A DNA stretch of 34,625 bases from Peribacillus deserti (GTDB lineage Bacteria; Bacillota; Bacilli; Bacillales; DSM-1321). The notes under the pieces are model-generated. The model saw only the letters and a list, made by a program, of their open reading frames with translations, was not told the DNA's origin and made no database searches. How positions within the stretch are numbered: position 1 is the stretch's first letter; each line of letters begins with the position of its first letter. The translations under genes and the position numbers were made by a program. This document shows positions 1 to 7,428 of the stretch, one piece after another. The stretch spans positions 1 through 34,625 of the forward strand of contig NZ_PGUY01000061.1 in NCBI RefSeq assembly GCF_002863585.1. Reading direction: 5' to 3'.

Positions 1-86
1 GCACCTTACGTTCCAATCAACCTGTTTAACAATAGGGTTTGTTCACAGAACTTATTAAAAAAACAACAATCTTTTAAAAAAGAGAC
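1..86 (-). repeat. Partial GGCT-ended MITE-like repeat (family 1), cut by window edge
   Basis: This is the reverse complement of the left end of the elements at 1853, 3735 and 27903. It shares their blocks: GCACCTTACG, CCAATCAACCTG, AACAATAGGG and AACAACAATCTTTTA, ending AAGAGAC where the others end AAGAGCC. Only one end is visible because the window begins inside it, so its length and any target duplication cannot be judged. Confidence 0.7.
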
Positions 87-326
87 ATTAAGTAAAATAC
101 TCTCTTTTTAACAAAGATTACATCTGTCGCTGTTTATTTTTCCGTGTACACGAATCATTACCTTCAAGGCGCCTAAACTGGATTATGCTTACGGATGAAG
201 AACAGAAGCAGAAAGCTCTGCTTTACAATAAACAGGCCGTACTTAGATATCCCTTCCTTATAATGATCGTCTGTTAAATCTTTTAGATTCTAAAAATATA
301 TACCATTTTTTCAAATGGTTTTATGC

Positions 327-332
327 TATAAT
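327..332 (+). promoter_or_regulatory. Extended -10 promoter candidate
   Basis: A perfect TATAAT preceded by TGC (extended -10 type) with only a poor -35. A terminator starts 22 nt downstream, so any transcript would be very short or attenuated before the MHYT remnant at 449. Confidence 0.35.
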
Positions 333-353
333 ACGTAAAACAAATACGGATTT

Positions 354-388
354 AAAAAGACTCTCCAAAAGGAACGGAGAGTCTTTTT
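354..388 (+). terminator. Strong rho-independent terminator
   Basis: A 13-bp perfect stem: AAAAAGACTCTCC at 354-366 pairs with GGAGAGTCTTTTT at 376-388, with a 9-nt loop. The A and T runs make it usable from either side. Confidence 0.85.
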
Positions 389-448
389 GAGTATTCAGGA
401 TAATGTTTTAAAACATCATTTTAAGGTCTGACAAGGAGCTATTGTATT

Positions 449-783
449 GTGGGAGCAGTCACGAGTACCTATCAAGGTTCAATTGTTTGTCTTTCTATTA
501 TAATCGCTATCGTGGCGTCATTTGCTGAATTAGATATAGGGATTCACATAACTAAAGCTAAAGGAATGGCCCGTTATATTTGGCTCTATACAGGTGCTGT
601 CTTCGGTTTGGGCATATGACTAGGCATTTTATTGCCATGCTTGCTTTCCATTTGTCGAACCCGGTCACATACCGCACTCCCTTGGTTATCGGCTCAATAT
701 TTCCGGCCATTATTTCCTCAGGATTAGCCTTGTCCATCATCAGCAGGCCGGTAAATGGTGACGAAATAAAAGTCCTGCTTTAA
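449..783 (+). pseudogene. Broken MHYT-domain membrane sensor gene
   Basis: A GTG at 449 behind AAGGAGCT opens a frame with one transmembrane segment and the typical MHYT lead-in GAVFGLGI, then hits TGA at 617. The next residues continue in another frame as HFIAMLAFHL followed by PAIISSGLALSIISRP, the usual MHYT sequence. A single-base loss in the Trp codon before the MHYT motif, plus ATG to AGG in the motif Met, explains the break. The frame ends at 783 after about 110 residues. A full MHYT domain has six or seven membrane segments (about 190 residues), often fused to GGDEF/EAL output, and none of that is present. The family is thought to sense gases or metals at the membrane. This copy is truncated and frameshifted, so it is presumably dead. 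Confidence 0.75.
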
Positions 784-968
784 AATCAGACCTTGTCCAG
801 AGTATAATAGTTTTTAATACCATTGAAGTTTACCGCTAAAAATGCAAGCTAAGAGTTTACAGGCTCCCATGCAGTATAAAAAACCTGCTCCCCGTAGAAA
901 ATAGAATCTAATTCGTTTTTGGTTGAAAACATGCCGGCAGTGGAAGTATGTAAAGGAGCGTGAATATT

Positions 969-1814
969 TTGAGGGATGAACTACATTATATAGGCGGAAA
1001 AATTATAGATAATGCTAAAATATTAGCACATAAGGTTGCTGATGTAAGAACCACTGAACTTGGAAATGGTCACCTAGAACGGCTTCATTCGATGATCCAC
1101 ATAGATTATAGAACAAAGGTGTTTAAATATCTGGGTGAAGCGCTGTTTACGGAAGATACAGAAAAAACCCAAGGAAACATTACTGCATGGAGCAAAGAAG
1201 CTGCAGAAATCGCCATACAGTCCGATCTTTCAATCAGTGATGCACTTCGTGTAACGGGCACTTACCGTACAGTAATCTGGGATATTTTTACCGAGGAAAT
1301 GAATTCAAACCGGTTGACTGTATTTAATATGCTGGAAGTCTCGAAGATAATTGATCCTTTATTGGACCGGATAGGGGCAGTAATTGGTGAGGTGTATCAG
1401 GAACATAAAAATAAACTCATGAATATTGCCTATTCCGCCCTCGAAGAACTATCTGTCCCTGTAGTACCGGTGGCTGAACATTTAGCGATTATACCTCTTG
1501 TCGGTTCAATTGACACAGATCGGGCTAAACTGATCATGGAAGTTTCCTTAACTGAGGGCGCCCGATTATCTTTAAGGTATATAATTCTGGATGTTTCCGG
1601 AGTCCCGATCATAGATACCATGGTGGCCGACCAGTTATTTCATATTGTGAACGCATTAAAGTTAACGGGTGTTGAAACCTATTTAACCGGCATACGCCCA
1701 GAAATAGCGCAGACGATTATTAGCCTTGGATTGAATTTTTCTGAAATAAAAACAAGGGCAAATATGAAGCAGGCGTTAAATGAAATTGTTTTCATGAAAA
1801 AGAAAGAAGCGTAA
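969..1814 (+). CDS. RsbR-type stressosome protein (RsbRD-like, STAS domain)
   Basis: About 281 residues. The N-terminal two-thirds is a helical RsbR-type sensor region and the C-terminal third (from about residue 165) is a STAS domain. RsbR paralogues form the stressosome with RsbS and RsbT and feed the general stress (sigma-B) pathway; RsbT phosphorylates two Thr in RsbRA. Both positions look conserved here: the Thr of SIDTDRAK and that of PIIDTMVADQ, 34 residues apart as in RsbRA (residues 186 and 220 counted from a GTG at 960). Two starts are possible: GTG at 960 lies only 1 nt after AAAGGAG, whereas TTG at 969 has 10-nt spacing, so I prefer TTG. It stands alone with its own terminator, as RsbR paralogues often do. 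Confidence 0.85.
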   Translation: MRDELHYIGGKIIDNAKILAHKVADVRTTELGNGHLERLHSMIHIDYRTKVFKYLGEALFTEDTEKTQGNITAWSKEAAEIAIQSDLSISDALRVTGTYRTVIWDIFTEEMNSNRLTVFNMLEVSKIIDPLLDRIGAVIGEVYQEHKNKLMNIAYSALEELSVPVVPVAEHLAIIPLVGSIDTDRAKLIMEVSLTEGARLSLRYIILDVSGVPIIDTMVADQLFHIVNALKLTGVETYLTGIRPEIAQTIISLGLNFSEIKTRANMKQALNEIVFMKKKEA

Positions 1815-1823
1815 TACAACTGG

Positions 1824-1849
1824 CGATCCTTAAAAGGGATCGTTTTTTT
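1824..1849 (+). terminator. Terminator of the RsbR-like gene
   Basis: CGATCC (1824-1829) pairs with GGATCG (1837-1842), followed by seven T. A mobile repeat is inserted exactly in the T-run, whose last bases form part of its target duplication. Confidence 0.8.
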
Positions 1850-1852
1850 ATT

Positions 1853-2373
1853 GGCTCTTTTCTAAAGGATTGTTGTTTTTAATAAGTTCTCAGAACCAAC
1901 TTAACCAGGTTGATTGGAACGGAAGGTGTGAGACACCTTGATCCAGCTCAAGGCTTTAGACCCTCCAGTCATAAGCCAACCCGTCTAGAGGGAGAAAAGC
2001 ACTCCCCATAGCCGGCTCGTTTTATGCTGACGCACGAAGCACAGGATGAACGAAGCCAGGCGTGGCCACAGGATGTGGGGGTTCGAGCATGGTAAAGGCG
2101 AATAAGCTTCTGTCTTCGCTGTCGCTTGCCAATCAGCAAGTCTTCTTTATCAGGTGTCTGCTTTTCTTTTAGTGTTTCCATCTACTTAAAAAAGATCATC
2201 ATTCAGCTTTTGGATGGATTTTTTCTTGAAGAGCACCGTCCTCCGCTTTTCGATCAGGTGAGACCCGACAGGCGAAGCCGAGGAGGCTTTAGGCGCCCGC
2301 TCCGCGGAAAACGGGCATCCTCACGTTCCAATCAACCCCTTGTTCAATAACAATAACGTTTGAGAACAAAGCC
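1853..2373 (+). repeat. GGCT-ended MITE-like element, long form, with 8-bp target duplication
   Basis: The element starts GGCTCTTTTCTAAA and ends as the reverse complement of GGCTTTGTTCTCAAAC. It is flanked on both sides by TTTTTATT (1845-1852 and 2374-2381), an exact 8-bp target duplication. At 521 bp it shares ends with the 145-bp copy at 27903 and an internal GC-rich module with the copy at 3735 (for example CCAATCAGCAAGTCTTCTTT). It carries no transposase and no convincing ORF. An 8-bp duplication fits mobilisation by an IS1595-type transposase. Confidence 0.8.
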
Positions 2374-2442
2374 TTTTTATTAAAGCATATCCAGAAAATG
2401 GTCCGTGAGGTAAAATAGATTTATAACATTCTGGAGGGATTT

Positions 2443-3010
2443 ATGAGCATCCAAACTGAAGAGGATCTAGTGAAAATAATAACAGAGGATAAATGGATGA
2501 TGGATATCCTTCATACAGTGAAAACCATAAAGCTTCCGGATTGGTGGCTCTGTGCAGGCAAAGATTTGGGATGTGCTGCATGGCTTCAGTGAAAGAACCA
2601 ATCTTCCCGACATAGATGTCATCTATTTTGATTCTGCTATTACCGAAGAAAAGGCTGAAAAAGAAGTGGAATATAAGCTTAGAGAAATCATGCCTGGTAT
2701 CCCTTGGTCTGTTAAGAATCAGGCAAGAATGCACGTGATTAATAAGCTTCCTCCGTATTGTTCCTCTTTTGAGGCGATTTCCAAATTTCCCGAAACAGCT
2801 ACTTCATTAGGAGTGACATTGGATGATTGCAACACTGTAATTTTGGCAGCTCCCTGGGGAATTGAGGATATCATACATTTACAGGTAAAGCCCACACCTC
2901 TATACACACAGTCAAAGGAAAAAGCAAAGATATATAAAGATAGGATACATTCTAAAAAATGGCAGGTTATCTGGAATAAGATACAAATCGACGATGGCGG
3001 TGTAGATTAG
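2443..3010 (+). pseudogene. Broken nucleotidyltransferase-family (DUF925-like) gene
   Basis: ATG at 2443 behind GGAGGG starts a frame that runs through LPDWWLCAG and then fails. The family sequence resumes in the next frame as AKIWDVLHGFSERT and continues through DIDVIYFD, PWSVKNQARMH, FPETATSLGVTLDD and APWGIEDI to the stop at 3010. Together the parts cover about 190 residues, the usual length of this predicted nucleotidyltransferase-fold family, whose substrate is unknown. At the break the sequence TGTGCAGGC occurs once, where an intact gene would be expected to encode CAG-F-VQA using two copies. Loss of 11 bp between short direct repeats would restore the frame exactly. The remaining frame looks well preserved, so the lesion seems recent or could be an assembly error. 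Confidence 0.8.
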
Positions 3011-3095
3011 ACCGTTTTACAGTCAGATTCTTGCCGCATGGCAGATAGAGAAAAGAGAATAATCATTTTCAGAAAAGGGATGAAGGAGAAGAGAT

Positions 3096-3572
3096 ATGGG
3101 ATATATCATGGATTTAAGAAAAGTAATTGGCTGCCGGCCGATCATCATGGCGGGAGCCGGTGTAATTGTACTGGATCGGGAAAACAGGATCCTTCTGCAG
3201 CTAAGAACAGACAACAATCATTGGGGGCTTACGGGAGGCTCTTTGGAGCTTGGGGAAACATTCGAAGAAGCAGCAGCCAGGGAGCTGAAAGAAGAGACAG
3301 GTTTAACTTCAGGAAGTCTGACGCTATTCAATATTTTCTCTGGTAAGGAGTTCCATTACATTTATCCAAATGGTGACGAAGTGTATAATGTAGTCGCTTC
3401 CTATATATGCAGAGATTACACAGGGGATTTAACCGTAGATCATGATGAAGTGAAAGGGCTTCAATTCTTCTCAGCTGACAGCCTTCCGGAATTGATTAAT
3501 CCGTCAGACCGCCCCATTTTAAAGGAATTTATACATTCGTTTCTTGGAAAAGAACTTCAGCGTTCTCTGTAG
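3096..3572 (+). CDS. Nudix hydrolase (MutT/NUDIX family)
   Basis: 158 residues, one Nudix domain. The Nudix box is complete: G48, E54, R62-E63-L64, E66-E67 and G69-L70, the pattern that binds the divalent metal and cleaves nucleoside diphosphate-X substrates. The preceding strand (VIVLDRENRILLQLRTD) and the WGLTGGSLE entry are typical. ATG at 3096 has AAGGAG 7 nt upstream and is a better start than the earlier Met in other frames. The substrate cannot be read from the sequence; proteins of this size are often annotated as ADP-ribose pyrophosphatase or dNTP hydrolase. It follows the broken nucleotidyltransferase gene by 85 bp and may once have shared its transcript. Confidence 0.9.
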   Translation: MGYIMDLRKVIGCRPIIMAGAGVIVLDRENRILLQLRTDNNHWGLTGGSLELGETFEEAAARELKEETGLTSGSLTLFNIFSGKEFHYIYPNGDEVYNVVASYICRDYTGDLTVDHDEVKGLQFFSADSLPELINPSDRPILKEFIHSFLGKELQRSL

Positions 3573-3734
3573 ACAGGAAGTGACCTATCGTATTATGCCA
3601 TTTAGAATAGAAGGACAGGCCTCTATAAATCTGTCCTTGAATTACTGCCCATAGTTATCATTCCGGGGAAGCGACGAGACAATTACTAAGACTGATAGAG
3701 GATTTAGAACCAGATGGCACCAATGATATTTACA

Positions 3735-4153
3735 GGCTCTTTTCTAAAAGATTGTTGTTTTTTTAAAAGTTTTTTACGGCACCCTATTGTTCAGTCAGGT
3801 CGATTGGAGCGTAAGGTGCGAGACTCCTGCGGGAGCAGCGGGCATTGTCCGGCTCCAGCGCCTAGACCCTCGAATCATAAGCCAATCGGTCCATGGAAAG
3901 GAAAACCGCTTTCCACGGCCCGCTTGTCTTATGCTTGGATAACGCATAAGCACGACTAAGCTTCTGTCTTCGCTAACGCTCGCCAATCAGCAAGTCTTCT
4001 TTATCGGGTCTGAACAAGGCGCTTCCGCTTTTCTATCAGGAGAGACCCGCAGGCGAAGCCGAGGAGGCTCACCGCCCGTCCCTAAGGTCCGCGAGCATCC
4101 TGGAGAGGAAATCAACCTCTTGTTCAATAGCAGCAAAGTTTGCGAAAACAGCC
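3735..4153 (+). repeat. GGCT-ended MITE-like element, long form, second copy
   Basis: Begins GGCTCTTTTCTAAAAGATTG and ends as the reverse complement of GGCTGTTTTCGCAAAC. At 419 bp it carries the same internal module as the element at 1853, including TAAGCTTCTGTCTTCGCT and CCAATCAGCAAGTCTTCTTT, and an outer inverted repeat (GAGACTCCTGCGGGAG against GAGACCCGCAGGCGAAG and CTCACCGCCCG). The flanks TATTTACA and AATAAAAA do not match, so no target duplication survives. With a small hairpin at 3611-3638 it accounts for most of the gene-free stretch 3573-4269. Confidence 0.75.
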
Positions 4154-4192
4154 AATAAAAATGATAGGTATATATTTTTTTTGAGTGAAAAT

Positions 4193-4234
4193 AACCCTTA
4201 AAACTGGATCAGAAAAAAATCCGTTTTAAGGGTT
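4193..4234 (-). terminator. Terminator of the BhlA-like gene
   Basis: AACCCTTAAAAC (4193-4204) pairs perfectly with GTTTTAAGGGTT (4223-4234). Read on the minus strand it lies 36 bp beyond the BhlA-like stop codon and is followed by a T-rich stretch. Confidence 0.65.
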
Positions 4235-4269
4235 AAATGTCTGAAGAAAAGGAATCAAGGTTCATCAGG

Positions 4270-4572
4270 TTAACTCTGAACTTTTTTCAGAATTTCTTCA
4301 GCCTTGTAGGTTAAAATATCATACTTATCTTCAAACATATTCAATAATTTCATCAATTCACTTTCACGTTCCTCTGCCTTTTTTTCTAGTTTTTCCATTT
4401 CTTCGATATGTCTTTTTTCTATCTTCTCTATTTCAGTAATATATCTGCTCTCCATTTCCTTCATCTCTTGCTTGAATTCCTGCTTCATCCTTGGAATTGT
4501 CCAGATCAGCAGATAAAGGAAAAGTGCCAGAAAAATACCCTCTTTTGCGTAATCCAACAACAATTGGTCCAT
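4270..4572 (-). CDS. BhlA/UviB-like holin-family small membrane protein
   Basis: 100 residues. A short N-terminal segment (MDQLLLDYAKEG) is followed by one membrane helix (IFLALFLYLLIWTI, about residues 13-27) and then a highly charged Glu/Lys heptad region to the end, predicted as a coiled coil. The N-terminal third matches BhlA/UviB holin-like peptides (bacteriocin or phage associated), but these are usually 65-90 residues with a shorter tail. No lysin, phage or bacteriocin gene is nearby, so a lytic role is unproven; it could simply be a membrane-anchored coiled-coil protein. The ATG is preceded by GGGAG at about 10 nt. A degraded MITE sits immediately upstream, where its promoter should be. 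Confidence 0.65.
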   Translation of the reverse strand: MDQLLLDYAKEGIFLALFLYLLIWTIPRMKQEFKQEMKEMESRYITEIEKIEKRHIEEMEKLEKKAEERESELMKLLNMFEDKYDILTYKAEEILKKVQS

Positions 4573-4601
4573 TTTCTTAGGTCTCCCTTTTTATTTTTCT
4601 C

Positions 4602-4777
4602 TTCTCTGTTAAATTTGCTTATTGATATCACTGCAGGAACTGGTTCTTTTGCAGACAGTCCGGTGCCTCCTCTGCCATTTTACACTTTTAGAGTCTGGAC
4701 CGGGATTTCCCAAAAGGAGTTCGATTAACACTCCAATCCACATAGCATTCAAATCAACAATGAACTTTAACATAGAT
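4602..4777 (+). repeat. Degraded GGCT-ended MITE (family 2)
   Basis: Left end TTCTCTGTTAAA and right end CTTTAACATAGAT correspond to the ends of the 180-bp element at 11726, and the interior keeps short shared blocks (GCCTCCTC, ACACTCCAATCC, AAATCAACA). Length 176 bp. The flanks TTTTTCTC and ATATTAAA do not match, as expected for an old insertion. Confidence 0.6.
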
Positions 4778-4900
4778 ATATTAAATAACCTTTCTCTTAC
4801 TATCATATGGAAAGTATTAAGCGATGATTGTACTAGTAACTAGAATGAGTAAGAAAGAAAAGCTGGGGCCTCTAATTTCCTGATTACGTTAGAAGGGGTA

Positions 4901-4919
4901 TTCTATCATAATGATAGAA
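4901..4919 (+). promoter_or_regulatory. Perfect 19-bp palindrome over a start codon, operator candidate
   Basis: TTCTATCAT-A-ATGATAGAA has perfect 9-bp arms around one central base. The ATG of the 51-aa ORF lies inside the right arm and AAGGGG is just upstream. The 9-1-9 geometry recalls Fur-family operators but the sequence is not a clear Fur, PerR or Zur box. It could equally act in RNA as a start-site hairpin. Confidence 0.4.
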
Positions 4920-5069
4920 GGATATATATTTATAAAAGTAAATATCAACGGGTTAGAAAATGAGTGTTTTTCGCAAGTCAAGGAGATTGTTGAAAGGGAA
5001 GCTGTAAATAAGGCCTCCCAATCACTTTTTCCAGATATATGGACCGTGCAAGGGTTGGAAAATGGATGA
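4911..5069 (+). CDS. Small hypothetical protein, 52 codons plus stop
   Basis: ATG at 4911 with AAGGGG about 12 nt upstream; the product begins MIEGYIFIKV and ends WTVQGLENG. It is soluble, with a charged helix in the middle (VKEIVEREAVNK). I do not recognise the family. The stop codon overlaps the start of the next ORF (shared bases at 5062-5069), which suggests translational coupling. The start codon lies in a perfect palindrome. That layout, with a terminator closing the second ORF, supports a real two-gene transcript. Confidence 0.5.
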   Translation: MIEGYIFIKVNINGLENECFSQVKEIVEREAVNKASQSLFPDIWTVQGLENG

Positions 5070-5205
5070 ATTTACTAATGACAAATTTCGACAAAATGCT
5101 ACAATGTTATTAAGGACAATTTTAATAGCTTTAATTGTTTTCTTTTTACTCATGATGCGGCCAGTCTCCCTTCGAAATGACTCTGGCCGCATTTTTCTGT
5201 TTTAG
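5062..5205 (+). CDS. Small single-span membrane protein, 47 aa
   Basis: Begins MDEFTNDKFRQNATMLLR and carries one strong membrane helix, TILIALIVFFLLMM, at about residues 19-32, followed by a short basic tail. Its ATG overlaps the end of the preceding ORF, so the two are probably co-translated. The last 16 codons are also the stem-loop of a strong terminator (5156-5196), an unusually tight arrangement. The family is not recognised. Confidence 0.5.
   Translation: MDEFTNDKFRQNATMLLRTILIALIVFFLLMMRPVSLRNDSGRIFLF
5156..5196 (+). terminator. Terminator inside the 3' end of the 47-aa ORF
   Basis: TGCGGCCAG (5156-5164) pairs with CTGGCCGCA (5183-5191), followed by five T. The hairpin is fully inside the coding frame and the stop codon lies 7 nt after the T-run. 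Confidence 0.75.
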
Positions 5206-5507
5206 AAACTATATTGTATGATATTTGAACTTGGAAATGTTGATCTCACTTTAGGCACTCGATTTCCGTATTCCCATGATCCGCTTTTCCCGAAAAAACT
5301 CACAATTCTTTTAGACAGAGACAGTAACAATACGAAAAGAGGCTAAAGCGGTTTCGCTTAACTTAGTAGTTCACTGAAATTCTACATGACATTTTTGACG
5401 GGGAATAACATAACAATGAAAATAATGGTATATTAATGTAAGGGCCTAATCTGAAACCATTAGATTGGACATATATTATTTATTTCTATGGAGAGTGATG
5501 GCATCAC
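5206..5507 (+). promoter_or_regulatory. Upstream region of pssA
   Basis: About 300 bp without a gene. TTGACG at 5395-5400 is a good -35, but the best -10 at 17-bp spacing is GAAAAT and AATAAT lies at 20 bp, so the promoter call is weak. GGAGAG at 5490-5495 is the likely pssA ribosome binding site. Confidence 0.35.
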
Positions 5508-6203
5508 GTGAGATTTACCAAAAGCATTCCTAATATGTTTACACTGGGAAATTTATTTTGCGGATTTTTATCAGTCGGATTTGCTGCTAACGGACAATTC
5601 AACAATGCAGCAGTGTTAATTTTAATAGGAATGATGCTCGACAGTATGGATGGAAGATTAGCGAGAATGCTGAAGGCCGATAGTGCTCTTGGCAAAGAGT
5701 TAGATTCCCTTGCAGATATCGTAACATTCGGAGTTGCACCTTCCTTTTTAGTATATTATACATATTTCTTTCAATTTGAATTAATAGGACTCGCCATAGC
5801 AGGCTTGTTTCCTTTGTTTGGGGCATACCGCCTTGCAAGATTCAATATCAGCTCGGGTAAATCTTCAATCAATTATTTTATCGGAGTCCCGATTACGGCT
5901 GCAGGTGGAATTATGGCCATCTTAACTTTGTTTGGTGACAAGATTCCTAATATAGTGACCACGGTGATATTTACGGGCTTATGTTTTCTGATGGTCAGTA
6001 AAATAAGGATTCCCAGTCTTAAAGAAGTCCCGCTTCCTAAATATGGAACTATTGTCACGCTGTTTCTCGGGTGTCTATTGTTTCTTTTATACAAAGGGAC
6101 CTATGGCCAGTCGCCTTATCTTATTTACATTGCAGCACCCTTGTACATTGCTTATTTAGCGTACCGCTTTGTTAAAGGAAAACACAATAAAGATATTGAC
6201 TAG
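5508..6203 (+). CDS. pssA: CDP-diacylglycerol--serine O-phosphatidyltransferase
   Basis: 231 residues, multi-span membrane protein of the CDP-alcohol phosphatidyltransferase family. The signature is complete: D48-G49, A52-R53, G62, D66 and D70 (pattern DGx2ARx8Gx3Dx3D), whose acidic residues bind metal and CDP-diacylglycerol. The start (SIPNMFTLGNLFCGF) is typical of PssA. It makes phosphatidylserine from CDP-diacylglycerol and serine, the precursor of phosphatidylethanolamine. In B. subtilis pssA lies with psd (the decarboxylase); here the gene is alone and followed by a terminator. The start is GTG at 5508 with GGAGAG 12 nt upstream; ATG at 5498 is in another frame. Confidence 0.93.
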   Translation: MRFTKSIPNMFTLGNLFCGFLSVGFAANGQFNNAAVLILIGMMLDSMDGRLARMLKADSALGKELDSLADIVTFGVAPSFLVYYTYFFQFELIGLAIAGLFPLFGAYRLARFNISSGKSSINYFIGVPITAAGGIMAILTLFGDKIPNIVTTVIFTGLCFLMVSKIRIPSLKEVPLPKYGTIVTLFLGCLLFLLYKGTYGQSPYLIYIAAPLYIAYLAYRFVKGKHNKDID

Positions 6204-6217
6204 ATTTATGCCTTCTT

Positions 6218-6243
6218 AGGATGCTGAGCACGCATCCTTTTTT
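6218..6243 (+). terminator. Terminator of pssA
   Basis: AGGATGC (6218-6224) pairs with GCATCCT (6232-6238) around a 7-nt loop, followed by a run of T. Confidence 0.85.
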
Positions 6244-6346
6244 GCGTTTCATGACCGGGATGAGACAGAATTACATTTTTATTAAGAAATCAACTTTTCA
6301 GTCGAGTACAATTAAATAGAAAATGTGAAATACTATGGAGGCGGCT

Positions 6347-6853
6347 ATGAGAAAGATTGTGTTATCAAATGGTAAAACGGTTGAGGTAGAGTGTTTAAGC
6401 TGTGCATTAACAAGCGGGGAATTAGAACCGGATGGCGGAGTTTTGGCCGAGACTCCTTTTTTTCACGCTCATCAGGATGCTGCTTACCCTATAGAAGGTC
6501 TGGTCATTTTAGCATCAAAACGTCATATTAAATCATTTGATGAGTTAACAGAGGAAGAGAGAATGGATTATATCAGCCTTTTGTCCTCAATCCGAAGCGC
6601 ACAAAGACGGGCTTTAGGAATCGAATATGTGTATTACTTTTATAACGAAGATACCACACACCATTTTCACACATGGATGGTGCCCAGGTACGAATGGATG
6701 AACGATTTCGGCCGTTCAGTAGAATCTCTGCGCCCTGTATTGCTTCATGCGAGGAACCACTTAAACAATGAAGAAAATAATAAAAAGGTCATAGCAGCGT
6801 TAACGGCTCTTAGGCAGGAATTATCTCCATCTATGGAAGAGGAAAAGAGATGA
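6347..6853 (+). CDS. HIT-like (histidine triad superfamily) protein
   Basis: 168 residues from ATG 6347. HIT-type features are a GLVILASKRHIKSFDELTEEE segment typical of the HIT beta-sheet and helix, and HHFHTWMVPRY near residue 105-115, a histidine cluster matching the catalytic triad region of nucleotide hydrolases and transferases. Similar Bacillus proteins are often labelled diadenosine tetraphosphate hydrolase, but the motif is not the canonical HxHxH, so the reaction is uncertain. An in-frame ATG at 6335 overlaps the ribosome binding site GGAGG (6337-6341), so 6347 is the likely start. It overlaps the next gene by 4 bp (ATGA), indicating an operon. Confidence 0.65.
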   Translation: MRKIVLSNGKTVEVECLSCALTSGELEPDGGVLAETPFFHAHQDAAYPIEGLVILASKRHIKSFDELTEEERMDYISLLSSIRSAQRRALGIEYVYYFYNEDTTHHFHTWMVPRYEWMNDFGRSVESLRPVLLHARNHLNNEENNKKVIAALTALRQELSPSMEEEKR

Positions 6854-7386
6854 TTGTTCTTAGGTCCGATTACTTAACCGTTAGAACATTGCAGCCTGAA
6901 GATAAATATATGCTGGCAAATTGGCTGTCTGATCCCGTTGTATTGACATATTACGAAGGCAGAGATAACCCGTTTGATATAGCAAAAGTAGAAGAGAAGT
7001 TTTATGGGCACAAAAACGAACATACTCCCTGCATGATTGAGTACGGGAACAAAGTGATTGGCTACATACAATTTTATCCTTTAAACAATGGTGATAAAAA
7101 GAATTATGGATATGGGGAATCTGAGTTTATTTTCGGCATGGATCAGTTTATTGGAGAAGCGGAGTATTGGAATAGAGGAATTGGAAAGCACCTGGTCAAA
7201 TCCATGGCAGATTATTTAATCAAACAAAAGCAAGCATCCAGAGTTGTGATGGATCCGCAAACTTGGAATGCCAGGGCGATAAATTGCTATGAAAAAGCAG
7301 GATTTAAAAAGGCCAGGCTTCTCCCCAAAAACGAATGGCACGAGGGAGAGTACCGTGACTGCTGGCTGATGGTATATACAGCATGA
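6850..7386 (+). CDS. GNAT N-acetyltransferase, AAC(6')-like
   Basis: 178 residues, one GNAT domain. The acetyl-CoA binding segment is EYWNRGIGKHLVKSMADYL (about residues 103-121), followed by the motif B region NARAINCYEKAGFKKARL. The N-terminal WLSDPVVLTYYEG, the central YIQFYPL and the FGMDQFIGE stretch resemble aminoglycoside 6'-N-acetyltransferases and the related siderophore-type acetyltransferases. The substrate is inferred only from this general likeness, and chromosomal Bacillus homologues need not confer resistance. It starts inside the end of the HIT-like gene, so the two are probably co-translated. Confidence 0.75.
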   Translation: MIVLRSDYLTVRTLQPEDKYMLANWLSDPVVLTYYEGRDNPFDIAKVEEKFYGHKNEHTPCMIEYGNKVIGYIQFYPLNNGDKKNYGYGESEFIFGMDQFIGEAEYWNRGIGKHLVKSMADYLIKQKQASRVVMDPQTWNARAINCYEKAGFKKARLLPKNEWHEGEYRDCWLMVYTA

Positions 7387-7428
7387 AAGGGATGGCCTTC
7401 AGTTGTTTATGGAAAGGAGTAAACTGCT

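Larger units (their letters stand above)
87..448. other. Intergenic region with an isolated promoter and terminator
   Basis: I see no credible coding region here. It holds an extended -10 promoter-like box (TGC-TATAAT, 327-332) and a strong terminator 22 nt further on (354-388). The rest is AT-rich without recognisable structure. Confidence 0.5.

Noticed and set aside
3611-3638. Hairpin AAGGACAG/CTGTCCTT as terminator of the Nudix gene
   Set aside because: The stem is good but it is followed by GAATTACTG rather than a T-run; termination is doubtful.
4408-4728. Plus-strand frame of 106 codons opposite the BhlA-like gene
   Set aside because: Antisense to a gene with a good start and coiled-coil pattern; the second half lies in a MITE.
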